Source: an uncultured Clostridia bacterium
GTDB lineage: Bacteria; Bacillota; Clostridia; RUG12999
Length of the DNA stretch: 42,141 nt
Assembly (NCBI GenBank): GCA_934792465.1
Contig: CAKVOK010000028.1
Span: 1-42,141 of the forward strand
Direction: 5' to 3'
Shown here: one piece after another, positions 8,526 to 16,326 of the stretch
Layout of the letters: each line of letters opens with the position of its first letter
Numbering within the stretch: position 1 is the first letter of the stretch
The notes under the pieces: model-generated
Told to the model about the DNA's origin: nothing
The model's database searches: none
What the model saw: the letters and a program-made list of their open reading frames with translations, nothing else
Position numbers and translations under genes: made by a program

Positions 8526-8573
8526 AAAAAAGGGTCGGAGCAAGATGCGTCCGCATTGCCTCAGACCCTTTTA
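8526..8573 (-). terminator. Hairpin between lipoprotein and permease genes
   Basis: AAAAGGGTC pairs with GACCCTTTT around an inner ATGCG/CGCAT stem, and on the minus strand it is followed by TTTTTT. It sits right after the lipoprotein stop. In importer operons such hairpins stop part of transcription or protect the upstream mRNA, so that more binding protein than permease is made. Confidence 0.78.
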
Positions 8574-8580
8574 TAATTTA

Positions 8581-9561
8581 TTACGAATTTATATCGTCCG
8601 GCAGCGTAATACCGAGATTTTCGGCAACCTCTTTATTAACGGTGATTTTAGCTTCCGTCAAAGTTTCGTAAGGTATTTTTGAAATATCTTCGCCGGAAAG
8701 AACCTTTGCCGCCTGGATTCCTGCTTGCTGACCGAGCTTGAAATAATCGAGTCCGGCAGATGCGATACAGCCGTTTTTAACCTGTTCTTCTTCGGAACCG
8801 AACACCGGTATTTTCTTTGCGTTGGCTTTGTCAAGCACAACGGAAAGCGCTTCTACAACGGTGTTGTCCGTCATGTTGGAAATGCAGTCAACCTGTGTTA
8901 AGAGTATGTCTGTCGCCTGCGGTATTTCGGACTGGTTTCCTATGCCTTTTTCCACAATTTCAAATCCGTATTTCGGAGCAAGCTCTTTGTATTTTTTGAT
9001 TGTACTTACGGAGTTTGCCTCGCTTGTCGTATATAAAATTCCTATGTTTTTCGCTTCCGGCAAAACCTTGCGTATAAGCTTCAGCTGGTCCTCAACCGGC
9101 AGAGCGTCGCTCACGCCCGTTATTCCGTCCATTGCTTCGGTAGTCGATTTTGCAAGCTTTGCTTCAACAGGGTCGGAAATTGCATTGAATATTACCGGGA
9201 TTCCCTTGTCGTAGCATTTTGTGTAGAGCGCCTGTGCGGAAGGTGTTGCGATACCGCATACAAGGTCTTTTCCGCTTGCGGCGAAGTTTTCCGCTATCTG
9301 GTTTGCCACATTCATATCGCCTTTTGCCGACTGGAAGTCGATTTTTATGTTTTTGCCTTCTTCATAGCCTTTTGATTTCAAACCGTCAATAAAACCCTTT
9401 CGGCAGTTGTCAAGCGACGGGTGGTCGCCAATCTGCGTAACGCCGATTTTGTAGGTTTTTCCGTTTGTTTCCTCTTTTTTTGCGGTGTTTCCCTGTCCGC
9501 CTCCGGCACTGCAACCCGCAAACATCAACATTGCTAAAACTACTCCTAAAACTCTTCTCAT
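8581..9561 (-). CDS. ABC importer substrate-binding lipoprotein (TrpX-like)
   Basis: A 326-residue lipoprotein of the TrpX/DUF534 substrate-binding family. Signal peptide and lipobox FAGC put the lipidated cysteine at residue 17, so the protein should sit on the outer face of the membrane. The body has two lobes with family patterns IGVTQIGDHPSLD, CGIATPSAQALY and IPVFGSEEEQVKNG. It binds the ligand and delivers it to the permease. The family includes tryptophan/tyrosine-type binders and purine-like or unknown binders. The leader with TRAP-like triplets (9641-9683 and 9543-9579) argues for tryptophan. First gene of the operon. Confidence 0.92.
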   Translation of the reverse strand: MRRVLGVVLAMLMFAGCSAGGGQGNTAKKEETNGKTYKIGVTQIGDHPSLDNCRKGFIDGLKSKGYEEGKNIKIDFQSAKGDMNVANQIAENFAASGKDLVCGIATPSAQALYTKCYDKGIPVIFNAISDPVEAKLAKSTTEAMDGITGVSDALPVEDQLKLIRKVLPEAKNIGILYTTSEANSVSTIKKYKELAPKYGFEIVEKGIGNQSEIPQATDILLTQVDCISNMTDNTVVEALSVVLDKANAKKIPVFGSEEEQVKNGCIASAGLDYFKLGQQAGIQAAKVLSGEDISKIPYETLTEAKITVNKEVAENLGITLPDDINS

Positions 9562-9579
9562 CTCAACTCAACCTTTCTG
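9543..9579 (-). promoter_or_regulatory. NAG triplet cluster over the lipoprotein start codon
   Basis: On the mRNA, GAG triplets start every 5 nt at 9569, 9564, 9559 and 9554, with a UAG 6 nt further on and a CAG ten bases upstream. They flank and include the ATG (9561-9559) and begin next to the AAAGG ribosome binding site. In Bacillus, TRAP binds such sites at trpP, trpG and ycbK and blocks ribosome access. Function here is inferred. Confidence 0.5.
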
Positions 9580-9617
9580 AAAATAAAAAATTCTTTCAGA
9601 CGATTAGCCCGAAAGAA
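9580..9617 (-). terminator. Attenuator terminator in the importer leader
   Basis: On the minus strand UUCUUUCGGGC (9617-9607) pairs with GUCUGAAAGAA (9601-9591) over 11 bp, including two G-U pairs, with loop UAAUC and a following U6-A-U run. It lies about 65 nt after the predicted transcript start and 30 nt before the start codon, so it would act as an attenuator. Confidence 0.82.
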
Positions 9618-9683
9618 CACAGATAAACATATTAAAATATCTCATCTAAACTATTCTGAACTCAAGCTAACTCATCTAATCTG
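9598..9683 (-). promoter_or_regulatory. TRAP-like NAG repeats with antiterminator
   Basis: Nine NAG triplets start at 9683, 9678, 9673, 9669, 9663, 9658, 9653, 9648 and 9643 on the mRNA: CAG, UAG, GAG, UAG, GAG, CAG, UAG, UAG, GAG. Spacing is 5 nt throughout apart from one 4/6 pair. The segment AGAUGAGUUAGC (9677-9666), inside the repeats, can pair with GCUAAUCGUCU (9608-9598) by 11 bp with one bulged G. That would consume the loop and 3' arm of the terminator. Protein bound to the repeats would therefore free the terminator. This is the logic of Bacillus TRAP attenuation. No T-box sequence is present. Confidence 0.65.
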
Positions 9684-9688
9684 TTATC

Positions 9689-9717
9689 AGTATATCACAT
9701 TTTTGCTTTTTTGTCAA
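9689..9717 (-). promoter_or_regulatory. Promoter of the importer operon
   Basis: Read on the minus strand: TTGACA (9717-9712), a 17-nt spacer, and TATACT (9694-9689). The predicted transcript start near 9682-9684 puts the NAG repeats at the very 5' end of the RNA; the first CAG may be only partly transcribed. Confidence 0.85.
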
Positions 9718-9777
9718 TAGTTTTTTAAAAAATAATAATATGAAAAAATCAAATATATTTACCTTTTTCGCAAATTA

Positions 9778-9806
9778 TTGACAAAATTCTATTTTTGTGG
9801 TATAAT
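9778..9806 (+). promoter_or_regulatory. Promoter of the kinase/phosphatase locus
   Basis: TTGACA at 9778-9783, a 17-nt spacer and TATAAT at 9801-9806 form a near-consensus promoter, about 90 nt before the PP2C gene and divergent from the importer promoter. No other equally good promoter was seen before 24.2 kb. Confidence 0.85.
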
Positions 9807-9896
9807 TATGCATGGAAAATTGGGTCATAATTAATTTTTCATACCATATAATAGATAATTACGTGATATGAAGAATATTTTTTTATGGGTGATTAA

Positions 9897-10709
9897 ATGA
9901 AAGTTATATCGGCGGTCGAATGTGATATCGGTAATTTAAGGAGTAATAACGAAGATAATTTCTATTATAACGGGACATATTTGAACGTATCCGAGCGAGA
10001 TATTCCCGCATCGTCTGAAAAAATCTGCGAAGATAATTTGCAGTTTTATGCTGTATGCGACGGAATGGGAGGAGAAGCGCACGGCGAAGATGCTTCATTG
10101 ATCGCTGTAAAAGTTCTTTCAAAATATCACAGAATGCTCAGCAAAATGAAATATCACAACCTTACAAAATATATAGATATGTATTTTTCCGAGGTGAACA
10201 ACAGGATATGCGAAGTTCGGAAAGAACACGATAATTGCAGAATCGGTACTACAATTGCTTTGCTTGCCGCAGAGGGAGAAAATTTGCATATAATCAATAT
10301 AGGTGACAGCAGAGTATATAAATTCAGGCATAATAAGCTCCGGCAGATTTCGGAGGATCACACACCGGCAGTCAGGGCATATCGGATGGGTATGATTACA
10401 AAGGAAGAAATGAAGACATATCCTCACCGAAATAAGCTGACTCAATATCTGGGTTTGGCTCCCGAAGAATTAAATATCAATCCGTTCAGAATTCAATTAA
10501 AGGCAAAAAACAATGACAGATTCTTAATTTGCAGTGACGGCATAACGGATATGCTGTCCGACGATGAGATATTACAAATATTAAAAATAAGCAGGACGCC
10601 GAAAGAGGCGGCGAAAGCATTGGCGGAAAGCGCAAAGGCAAACGGCGGCAGAGATAATATAACGGTTATCGTATCGGATATAAAAACCGGCAGAAGATTT
10701 TTTCGGTAA
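9897..10709 (+). CDS. PP2C-family serine/threonine phosphatase
   Basis: A 270-residue Stp1/PrpC-like metal-dependent phosphatase without a membrane segment. Motifs in order: NNEDN at 17-21 (metal aspartate D20), VCDGMGGEAHGE, GTTI, GDSRVY, CSDGITDML and GGRDNITVIV. All metal-binding aspartates look present. Such enzymes reverse phosphorylation by Hanks-type kinases, and the kinase is two genes downstream, so it should be its counterpart. First gene of the locus. GGGTGA precedes the ATG closely. Confidence 0.94.
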   Translation: MKVISAVECDIGNLRSNNEDNFYYNGTYLNVSERDIPASSEKICEDNLQFYAVCDGMGGEAHGEDASLIAVKVLSKYHRMLSKMKYHNLTKYIDMYFSEVNNRICEVRKEHDNCRIGTTIALLAAEGENLHIINIGDSRVYKFRHNKLRQISEDHTPAVRAYRMGMITKEEMKTYPHRNKLTQYLGLAPEELNINPFRIQLKAKNNDRFLICSDGITDMLSDDEILQILKISRTPKEAAKALAESAKANGGRDNITVIVSDIKTGRRFFR

Positions 10710-10742
10710 ACTATAAAAAAATACATTAAAGGGGTTAAGATT

Positions 10743-11915
10743 ATGAGATTGAAAAAAATATTAATAGGAATTATTGCAGCAATAGTACTGATAACGGCAG
10801 GAGTATGTACAGTCATCGGTACGGGCGTACTTAATCCGTCGGAACATCAGTTCACATTGGGTTATAAGTATTTGGAAGAGGGAAAATATGAAGAAGCGAT
10901 AATTGCTTTCAATAAAGTTATAAAGATAGATAATAAGAAAATTGATGCATATTTGGGTAAGGCACAGGCGGAAATCGGACTTAAAGACAGCAAAAATGCT
11001 CTTGCAACAATCGAGAAAGCGATAAGAATTGTTTCGGAATCAAATCGGGCATATTCTAAGGCAAATCTTGCAAAGGTCGCCGAATGGTGGATAAATAATG
11101 CCGATTCAAGCGACGGCAATTTTGAAGAAATACTTAAATTAATATCCGAACATTGTCCCGATGTCGTGAGTTCTTATGAATGGGGAGAGTCGGAATACGA
11201 AACCGAAAAGCCCTATAAAGAATACCAAGCGCTGTATATTAACGGTGAGAAAACAGAGCATAAAAAATATACGGGCAATACAAAGCCGGATACGGAAGCA
11301 ATCAGGCAAAAGCTTGTAGGAACATGGGACTATCAGGGAGAATCATATGCATTCTTAATAGATAAATTAAAATTTTATTCCGACGGCAGTGTTGAAAACA
11401 GCGGCATGAGGCATTCGTATAAAGGTACATATGAGATTGTCGGTGATGACAAAATAAAAATGACATTCAAAGATAATTCGGGATATGCTCCGTTGACTGA
11501 CGACGGCGGCGGAGAATATGATATTCAGGATTTCAGCATAACATTGAGTTATGATGCCGATACGGACACTATCACGGTTCCCGATGACAGTTATAATGAT
11601 TTCGGATATCCGGAGGACGCTTCCTATAAAAAAAGCGTGAGTCAAACAAAACCGAGCACGGTAAGCCTAAATCAGAAAGAAGCAAGAGAAAAATTGAAAA
11701 AGTGGATTGGCAATTTGGGAACATGGGTTGATGGCGAGGAAAATGTGCTGATTTGTGACGGGACTTATAAATTTGAGGGTAAAGAATATTATCAGTTTCG
11801 TTTAAGAGGCAAAGTGGATAATCATATGACAACATTAAACTGGTACGTGATTTCAAAAGACGGAAACGAAATATTTGAGGGTCGGTGCGATAACGGCGAA
11901 TTGGAACGTTGGTAA
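10743..11915 (+). CDS. Membrane-anchored TPR protein
   Basis: A 390-residue protein with an N-terminal membrane anchor (about residues 5-28) and no lipobox. A TPR pair follows: LGYKYLEEGKYEEAIIAF, then DAYLGKAQAEIGLKDSKNAL. The C-terminal half has a lipocalin-like run of short strands (KLVGTWDYQGESYAFLID, then a repeated GTYE pattern) whose family I do not recognise. The anchor-plus-TPR module is closely matched in the proteins at 18463 and 19720, pointing to duplication within the locus. It should face outside the cell and bind a partner. It lies between phosphatase and kinase genes. Confidence 0.85.
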   Translation: MRLKKILIGIIAAIVLITAGVCTVIGTGVLNPSEHQFTLGYKYLEEGKYEEAIIAFNKVIKIDNKKIDAYLGKAQAEIGLKDSKNALATIEKAIRIVSESNRAYSKANLAKVAEWWINNADSSDGNFEEILKLISEHCPDVVSSYEWGESEYETEKPYKEYQALYINGEKTEHKKYTGNTKPDTEAIRQKLVGTWDYQGESYAFLIDKLKFYSDGSVENSGMRHSYKGTYEIVGDDKIKMTFKDNSGYAPLTDDGGGEYDIQDFSITLSYDADTDTITVPDDSYNDFGYPEDASYKKSVSQTKPSTVSLNQKEAREKLKKWIGNLGTWVDGEENVLICDGTYKFEGKEYYQFRLRGKVDNHMTTLNWYVISKDGNEIFEGRCDNGELERW

Positions 11916-11938
11916 AAATATAGATTACGGGTGAGCTT

Positions 11939-13900
11939 ATGCAGATGTTATTTGATGAAAAATACAAAATAATTAAAACTATCGGCAGCGGTGGTATGGG
12001 AACGGTTTATTTGGCTGAAAATGTGAAGCTGGGAACCAAGTGGGCTGTAAAAGCTATACCCAAAAAGGAAAATGCGAATTTTGATTTGCTTGCAGAGCCT
12101 AATATATTAAAGAAGCTAAATCATCCGGCTTTACCGAGAATCGTAGATATTGAGCAGGACGAAAAAAACTTATATATTATAGAAGACTTCATCGAGGGAA
12201 CTCCGCTTGATAAGCAATTGCAGACAAGAAAATCTTTTGATGAGGCAACCGTTATTGAGTGGGCGAAGCAGCTCTGCAATATTCTTTATTATTTGCACAG
12301 CCAAAAACCGAATCCGATTATTTACAGGGATATGAAGCCTTCAAATATTATTGTGTCTGCGGATAATACAGTTAAGGTTATCGACTTCGGTATTGCGCGC
12401 GAGTTCAAGAAAGACAGCGGAAGCGATACGAGCTATATGGGTACAAGAGGATATGCGGCGCCGGAACAGTACGGTACGAGCCAGACAGACGCCAGAACAG
12501 ATATATATTCGTTGGGCGTAACAATGTACCATTTACTTACCGGAAAGAGTCCGAATGAACCTCCGTATGAATTTAAACCTCTGAGAATGGTAGACAAATC
12601 TTTTTCCGAGGGTATTGAATTTATTGTAAATAAGTGCGTGCAGAACAACCCTGCCAACCGATACCAAAATACAACTGAGCTGCTGCATGATTTAAATAAT
12701 ATACATACGTTTAATTCTTATTACAAAAAGCAAAAGCTTGCCGAGAGCGTTAAGCTCGGATGCAAATGTACGGCGTTGTTGCTGTGTTTAATCATGATTT
12801 TTGTAAGCGGCAGGTTTGTTGCGGCAGAGAGGTCGGAACGTTATAAGGGCATTATCGACAGCGGATATCATTATTTAAATCTGTTCCGATTCCAAGAGGC
12901 ACTTAATTATTTTGAAGCGGCAGCCAAAATAGAAAAGAATAATCCGGAACCTTATCTCGGCATAGCGCAGATTTTCCTGAAGCAGGGAAGATACGATGAA
13001 TGTGTAAGCTATCTCGACGAGGTTTCCGATAAAATGCCGGAATGTAAGAATACGGCTCGGTATAATTATTTAAAAGGTTCCGTTCTTTATGAAAAAGGGG
13101 ATTACGAATCGGCACTTGAATATTTGCAGAAAGCATATGATGAGGATAAAACAAAAAATGATTATCCGAGGGATTTGGCAGTATGCTGTGCGAAGCTGGG
13201 CAATCTCGGCAGGGCGGAAAAAATATTAAATAATATCGAATCGGACGGTATGACGGACGATATTTTAAATTATGTTCGGGGGCAGATTGTATTGGCGGAA
13301 GGAAATACATCGGCAGCAATAAATGATTTTGAAAATGTAATTTCCATTACGGAAAATGAAGATTTAAAAACCCGTTCATATATGGAGCTGTCGAATATAT
13401 ATAAATCCATGAGGCATTCGGACGGCGAAAACCATACGGCAATCAATAATCAAATCGCTGTACTCGAAAGAGCTGTCAAAGACCTGAAAAATGAGGATAA
13501 TTTGATAATTACCGAAGCTATGGCGGAGGTGTATTTTACAGCAAAAAAATATGACCTTTCGATTCAAAAGTTTAAAAGATTGGCGGAGCTTGGCTACGAA
13601 AGAGCTTATATATATCGGAATATTGCGATAATTTATCAGCAGACGGGCGATTTTAAAGAAGCAGAGGACACGCTGATGACCATGCGGAAAAAATATCCGG
13701 ATAATTATCAGTGTTATATGCAACTTGCATATCTGTATATGGATATGGAGGGACAAAAAGCGGAAGAACTCAGAAATTATTCTAAGGTTTCGGAATATTA
13801 CGAATTGGCTGTTCGGTATGCGCCGAACGGCAAGGATACTTCCGATATATTGCAATTAACCGCAAAAATGAACGAACTGCGTTCAAAAGGGTGGTTATAA
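11939..13900 (+). CDS. Transmembrane Hanks-type Ser/Thr kinase with extracellular TPRs
   Basis: A 653-residue receptor-like kinase. The cytoplasmic kinase domain (about 8-255) has glycine loop GSGGMG at 16-21, ATP lysine K38, catalytic YRDMKPSN (D131), DFG at 149-151 and APE at 174-176, so it should be active. A single membrane helix lies near 274-293. The outer part (300-653) is built of TPR-like helical repeats instead of the PASTA domains of PrkC. It may read a protein or peptide signal outside the cell. It is a pair with the PP2C at 9897; likely substrates are neighbours such as the 13920 protein. Confidence 0.94.
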   Translation: MQMLFDEKYKIIKTIGSGGMGTVYLAENVKLGTKWAVKAIPKKENANFDLLAEPNILKKLNHPALPRIVDIEQDEKNLYIIEDFIEGTPLDKQLQTRKSFDEATVIEWAKQLCNILYYLHSQKPNPIIYRDMKPSNIIVSADNTVKVIDFGIAREFKKDSGSDTSYMGTRGYAAPEQYGTSQTDARTDIYSLGVTMYHLLTGKSPNEPPYEFKPLRMVDKSFSEGIEFIVNKCVQNNPANRYQNTTELLHDLNNIHTFNSYYKKQKLAESVKLGCKCTALLLCLIMIFVSGRFVAAERSERYKGIIDSGYHYLNLFRFQEALNYFEAAAKIEKNNPEPYLGIAQIFLKQGRYDECVSYLDEVSDKMPECKNTARYNYLKGSVLYEKGDYESALEYLQKAYDEDKTKNDYPRDLAVCCAKLGNLGRAEKILNNIESDGMTDDILNYVRGQIVLAEGNTSAAINDFENVISITENEDLKTRSYMELSNIYKSMRHSDGENHTAINNQIAVLERAVKDLKNEDNLIITEAMAEVYFTAKKYDLSIQKFKRLAELGYERAYIYRNIAIIYQQTGDFKEAEDTLMTMRKKYPDNYQCYMQLAYLYMDMEGQKAEELRNYSKVSEYYELAVRYAPNGKDTSDILQLTAKMNELRSKGWL

Positions 13901-13919
13901 AAGTGAGAGGTGGATTCAA

Positions 13920-14381
13920 GTGGTAGACATTACGCAGCCGACAATATTGGGATATGCGATAACGCCTTGGCTCATAGTATTATGTTCATGCATTATCGGG
14001 GCAGTAATATTTGCGGTTTTGATTGTTTTGGGATTCTCGAAAAGAGAGTCGAAAGAATGTGAAATGATAGAAAATGCAGTCAAAAACACCGCAAATATCC
14101 CTGTAAAAAATATCGAGATTCCCACTATGGATTTTGGTATGGAGGGTCAGGAGGCAACGGAATCTATGATTGATGATAATACAGAAGAAGCGATTTCGTA
14201 TGAAACAGAGGTAATGGATTTTGAAACGGAAGTTCTTGACGACCGAACGGAAGTTTCGGACCTCGGCTCGGAAACAGAAGTATTAGCGGAAAACGGCGAA
14301 AATAAACCGAATTTTTGTTCAAAATGCGGCAACAGGGTAAAAGGCAATTTTTGCTCGCATTGCGGATATAAAATAAAGTAG
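13920..14381 (+). CDS. Membrane zinc-ribbon protein with repeated Thr-Glu-Val motifs
   Basis: A 153-residue protein read from GTG after GAGAGGTGG. One membrane helix spans about 15-39. The acidic middle repeats E-T-E-V-(L/M)-like motifs with threonines at 96, 103, 110 and 119. A C-terminal zinc ribbon has C133, C136, C145 and C148. The acidic TEV-x stretches resemble phospho-threonine sites read by FHA domains, so it is a candidate substrate of the upstream kinase. No FHA domain is encoded in the window. I recognise no named family. Confidence 0.8.
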   Translation: MVDITQPTILGYAITPWLIVLCSCIIGAVIFAVLIVLGFSKRESKECEMIENAVKNTANIPVKNIEIPTMDFGMEGQEATESMIDDNTEEAISYETEVMDFETEVLDDRTEVSDLGSETEVLAENGENKPNFCSKCGNRVKGNFCSHCGYKIK

Positions 14382-14420
14382 GCGAAAAACTTTAGAAAAA
14401 AATACGAGGAGGAATTTGTA

Positions 14421-16307
14421 ATGTATTGTGAACAATGCGGTGCAAAAAACGAAGAGGGCACAAAGTTCTGTACATCATGCGGTGCAAATATCGGCGGGGA
14501 CGGGGGTGTGCAGGTAAGTTATTCCGAGGAAAAAACGAAAAAAGGAATACCCGGTTTTGCTAAAAAAATGGTTGCTGCGGTTGCGGTACTGGCAGTTTTG
14601 GGCGGAGCGGGAGTGCTGGGTTATAATTTTGTTTCGGACAACTTCGGTTCGGGAAACGGAGATTATGAAAATCATCCGCTCATATATGCAAAAGATGATT
14701 TTATATTTATGAAAAATGTCAATAAAAAAGAAGCATGGCGATTGACGGAGAGAAACGGATATTATGCGGATGATGAGTACGAGGGAGACGTTGAAAATTA
14801 TATTCAGGTGTCTGATGACGGCAAGCTGATATTCTTTGCAAGTGATATTGATGATACGGAATTTAAATTATATTATCGCAAGACCAATCAGAAAGTTCCG
14901 AAAGGCAACGGTGCGGATGAAAACGGAATAAGAATAGCGTCCGGCGTCAATAATTTCAAGGCATCTCCGAACGGAGATTTCGTGGTATATCAGAAAGGCG
15001 ACAGACTGTATATTTCCGATTTGAAAGAGGAAAAATCCGTTGCGAGTGATGTCGTATACTTTGATTTGAGCAACGATTTGAAGAAAATTATTTTCAGAAA
15101 AAACGGCGGAGATTTATATATCTGCGGTATCGGAAAGAAAGATACGCCGGAAAAAATAGATGCTGATGTAGGTTCTGTAATTTCCGACCCCGGTGAATAT
15201 AAAAAAATCTATTACCAAAAAGATAATGCTCTGTTCCTTAAAGAATACGGAAAGGATAAGGTTAAGCTTGCGGCGGATATAACAGATTGCATACCTATAG
15301 GCGAAACATACTTTGTAACGAAAGAAGTGACATCACAGAAAAAATTCGGTGATTTATTCGATGATGACTGCGCATCTGCCGATGCACAAATGAAAGAACC
15401 GGAATATTCCGATTTCGGTACGCCGGACGAAAATGGGTTCGTGAGAACGGATTATGATGCATATTATGCGGCAAGGGATAAATATAGCAAAAAAGAAGCT
15501 CGCGATTATATACGGGAATATTATTCCGAAAATCCTCAGGAGGTTAAGACGTATACTCTTTATAAAGTTGCGGGAACGGAAATTAAAGAAATTGAAAACG
15601 GCTTGCTTGATGGATATATAGGCGAGTACGTCATTACAAAACAGGCAAATGACGGCGGCAAAATTAAACTGAGTACCGTGGAAAACATGAGTGACGCAAG
15701 AACAAAATTAAATGATTTGAAAGATAATGTGGAATTATCGGCAAGCGTACTTAAATCGGACGGTTCGACAGTGCCGATTGCCGATTACGACAAGGATAAT
15801 TATACAAATGTTTGTATTTCGAAGAATGAAAAGTATTTATATTGTGTTGAAGATCGGAACTCAAATTACAGAGGTACATTGAACAGATATACAATTACGG
15901 CTTCGGGGCTGACGGACAAGAAAAAAATATATGACGATGCATCGGGATATACAATAATTGACGATGTGATAATCGTTCGTTCCGGAGATGAAGAAATGGG
16001 TATTTACGATAAGGGTAAATATATTCGTCTGTCGGACAGCTCCGATTGGAGATATACATATGATGGCGGGGCTCTGTATTTCTACGACCAATACAGCTCA
16101 AATAAAGAAATCGGTAATCTTATGAGATATGAAAACGGAAAAACGGTACAGATAGATATAGATGTACATGATTTTGTGGTCAGAGGTTCTAAGAATTGCT
16201 ATTATATAAAGGATTACAGTTCCAATAGTTCGAGAGGTGAGTTATATCAGAATAACGGCAAAAAATCCAAGCATATTGATTCTGATGTTAATTTTATAAT
16301 TTATTAA
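14421..16307 (+). CDS. Zinc-ribbon membrane protein with DUF5050/propeller-like C-terminal domain
   Basis: A 628-residue protein. The zinc ribbon is at the very start (C3, C6, C17, C20), a membrane helix lies near 50-72, and the rest forms repeated strand units such as LIYAKDDFIFMKN, PNGDFVVYQKGDRLYISD and DGGALYFYDQY, suggesting a beta-propeller of the TolB/DUF5050 kind outside the cell. The topology puts the zinc ribbon inside and the propeller outside. Related in plan to the protein at 19720. GAGGA precedes the ATG. Function unknown; it could be a sensor or scaffold in the kinase system. Confidence 0.83.
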   Translation: MYCEQCGAKNEEGTKFCTSCGANIGGDGGVQVSYSEEKTKKGIPGFAKKMVAAVAVLAVLGGAGVLGYNFVSDNFGSGNGDYENHPLIYAKDDFIFMKNVNKKEAWRLTERNGYYADDEYEGDVENYIQVSDDGKLIFFASDIDDTEFKLYYRKTNQKVPKGNGADENGIRIASGVNNFKASPNGDFVVYQKGDRLYISDLKEEKSVASDVVYFDLSNDLKKIIFRKNGGDLYICGIGKKDTPEKIDADVGSVISDPGEYKKIYYQKDNALFLKEYGKDKVKLAADITDCIPIGETYFVTKEVTSQKKFGDLFDDDCASADAQMKEPEYSDFGTPDENGFVRTDYDAYYAARDKYSKKEARDYIREYYSENPQEVKTYTLYKVAGTEIKEIENGLLDGYIGEYVITKQANDGGKIKLSTVENMSDARTKLNDLKDNVELSASVLKSDGSTVPIADYDKDNYTNVCISKNEKYLYCVEDRNSNYRGTLNRYTITASGLTDKKKIYDDASGYTIIDDVIIVRSGDEEMGIYDKGKYIRLSDSSDWRYTYDGGALYFYDQYSSNKEIGNLMRYENGKTVQIDIDVHDFVVRGSKNCYYIKDYSSNSSRGELYQNNGKKSKHIDSDVNFIIY

Positions 16308-16326
16308 TCTAAGGGAGGACATACAA

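Noticed and set aside
9641..9683. CRISPR-like or minisatellite array
   Set aside because: The 5-nt periodicity concerns only NAG triplets; spacers are 1-3 nt and there is no repeat unit of CRISPR size.
9562..9720. T-box leader for the importer, as in streptococcal trpXYZ
   Set aside because: No AGGGTGGNACCGCG-type T-box sequence and the leader is too short; NAG repeats with a simple attenuator fit better.
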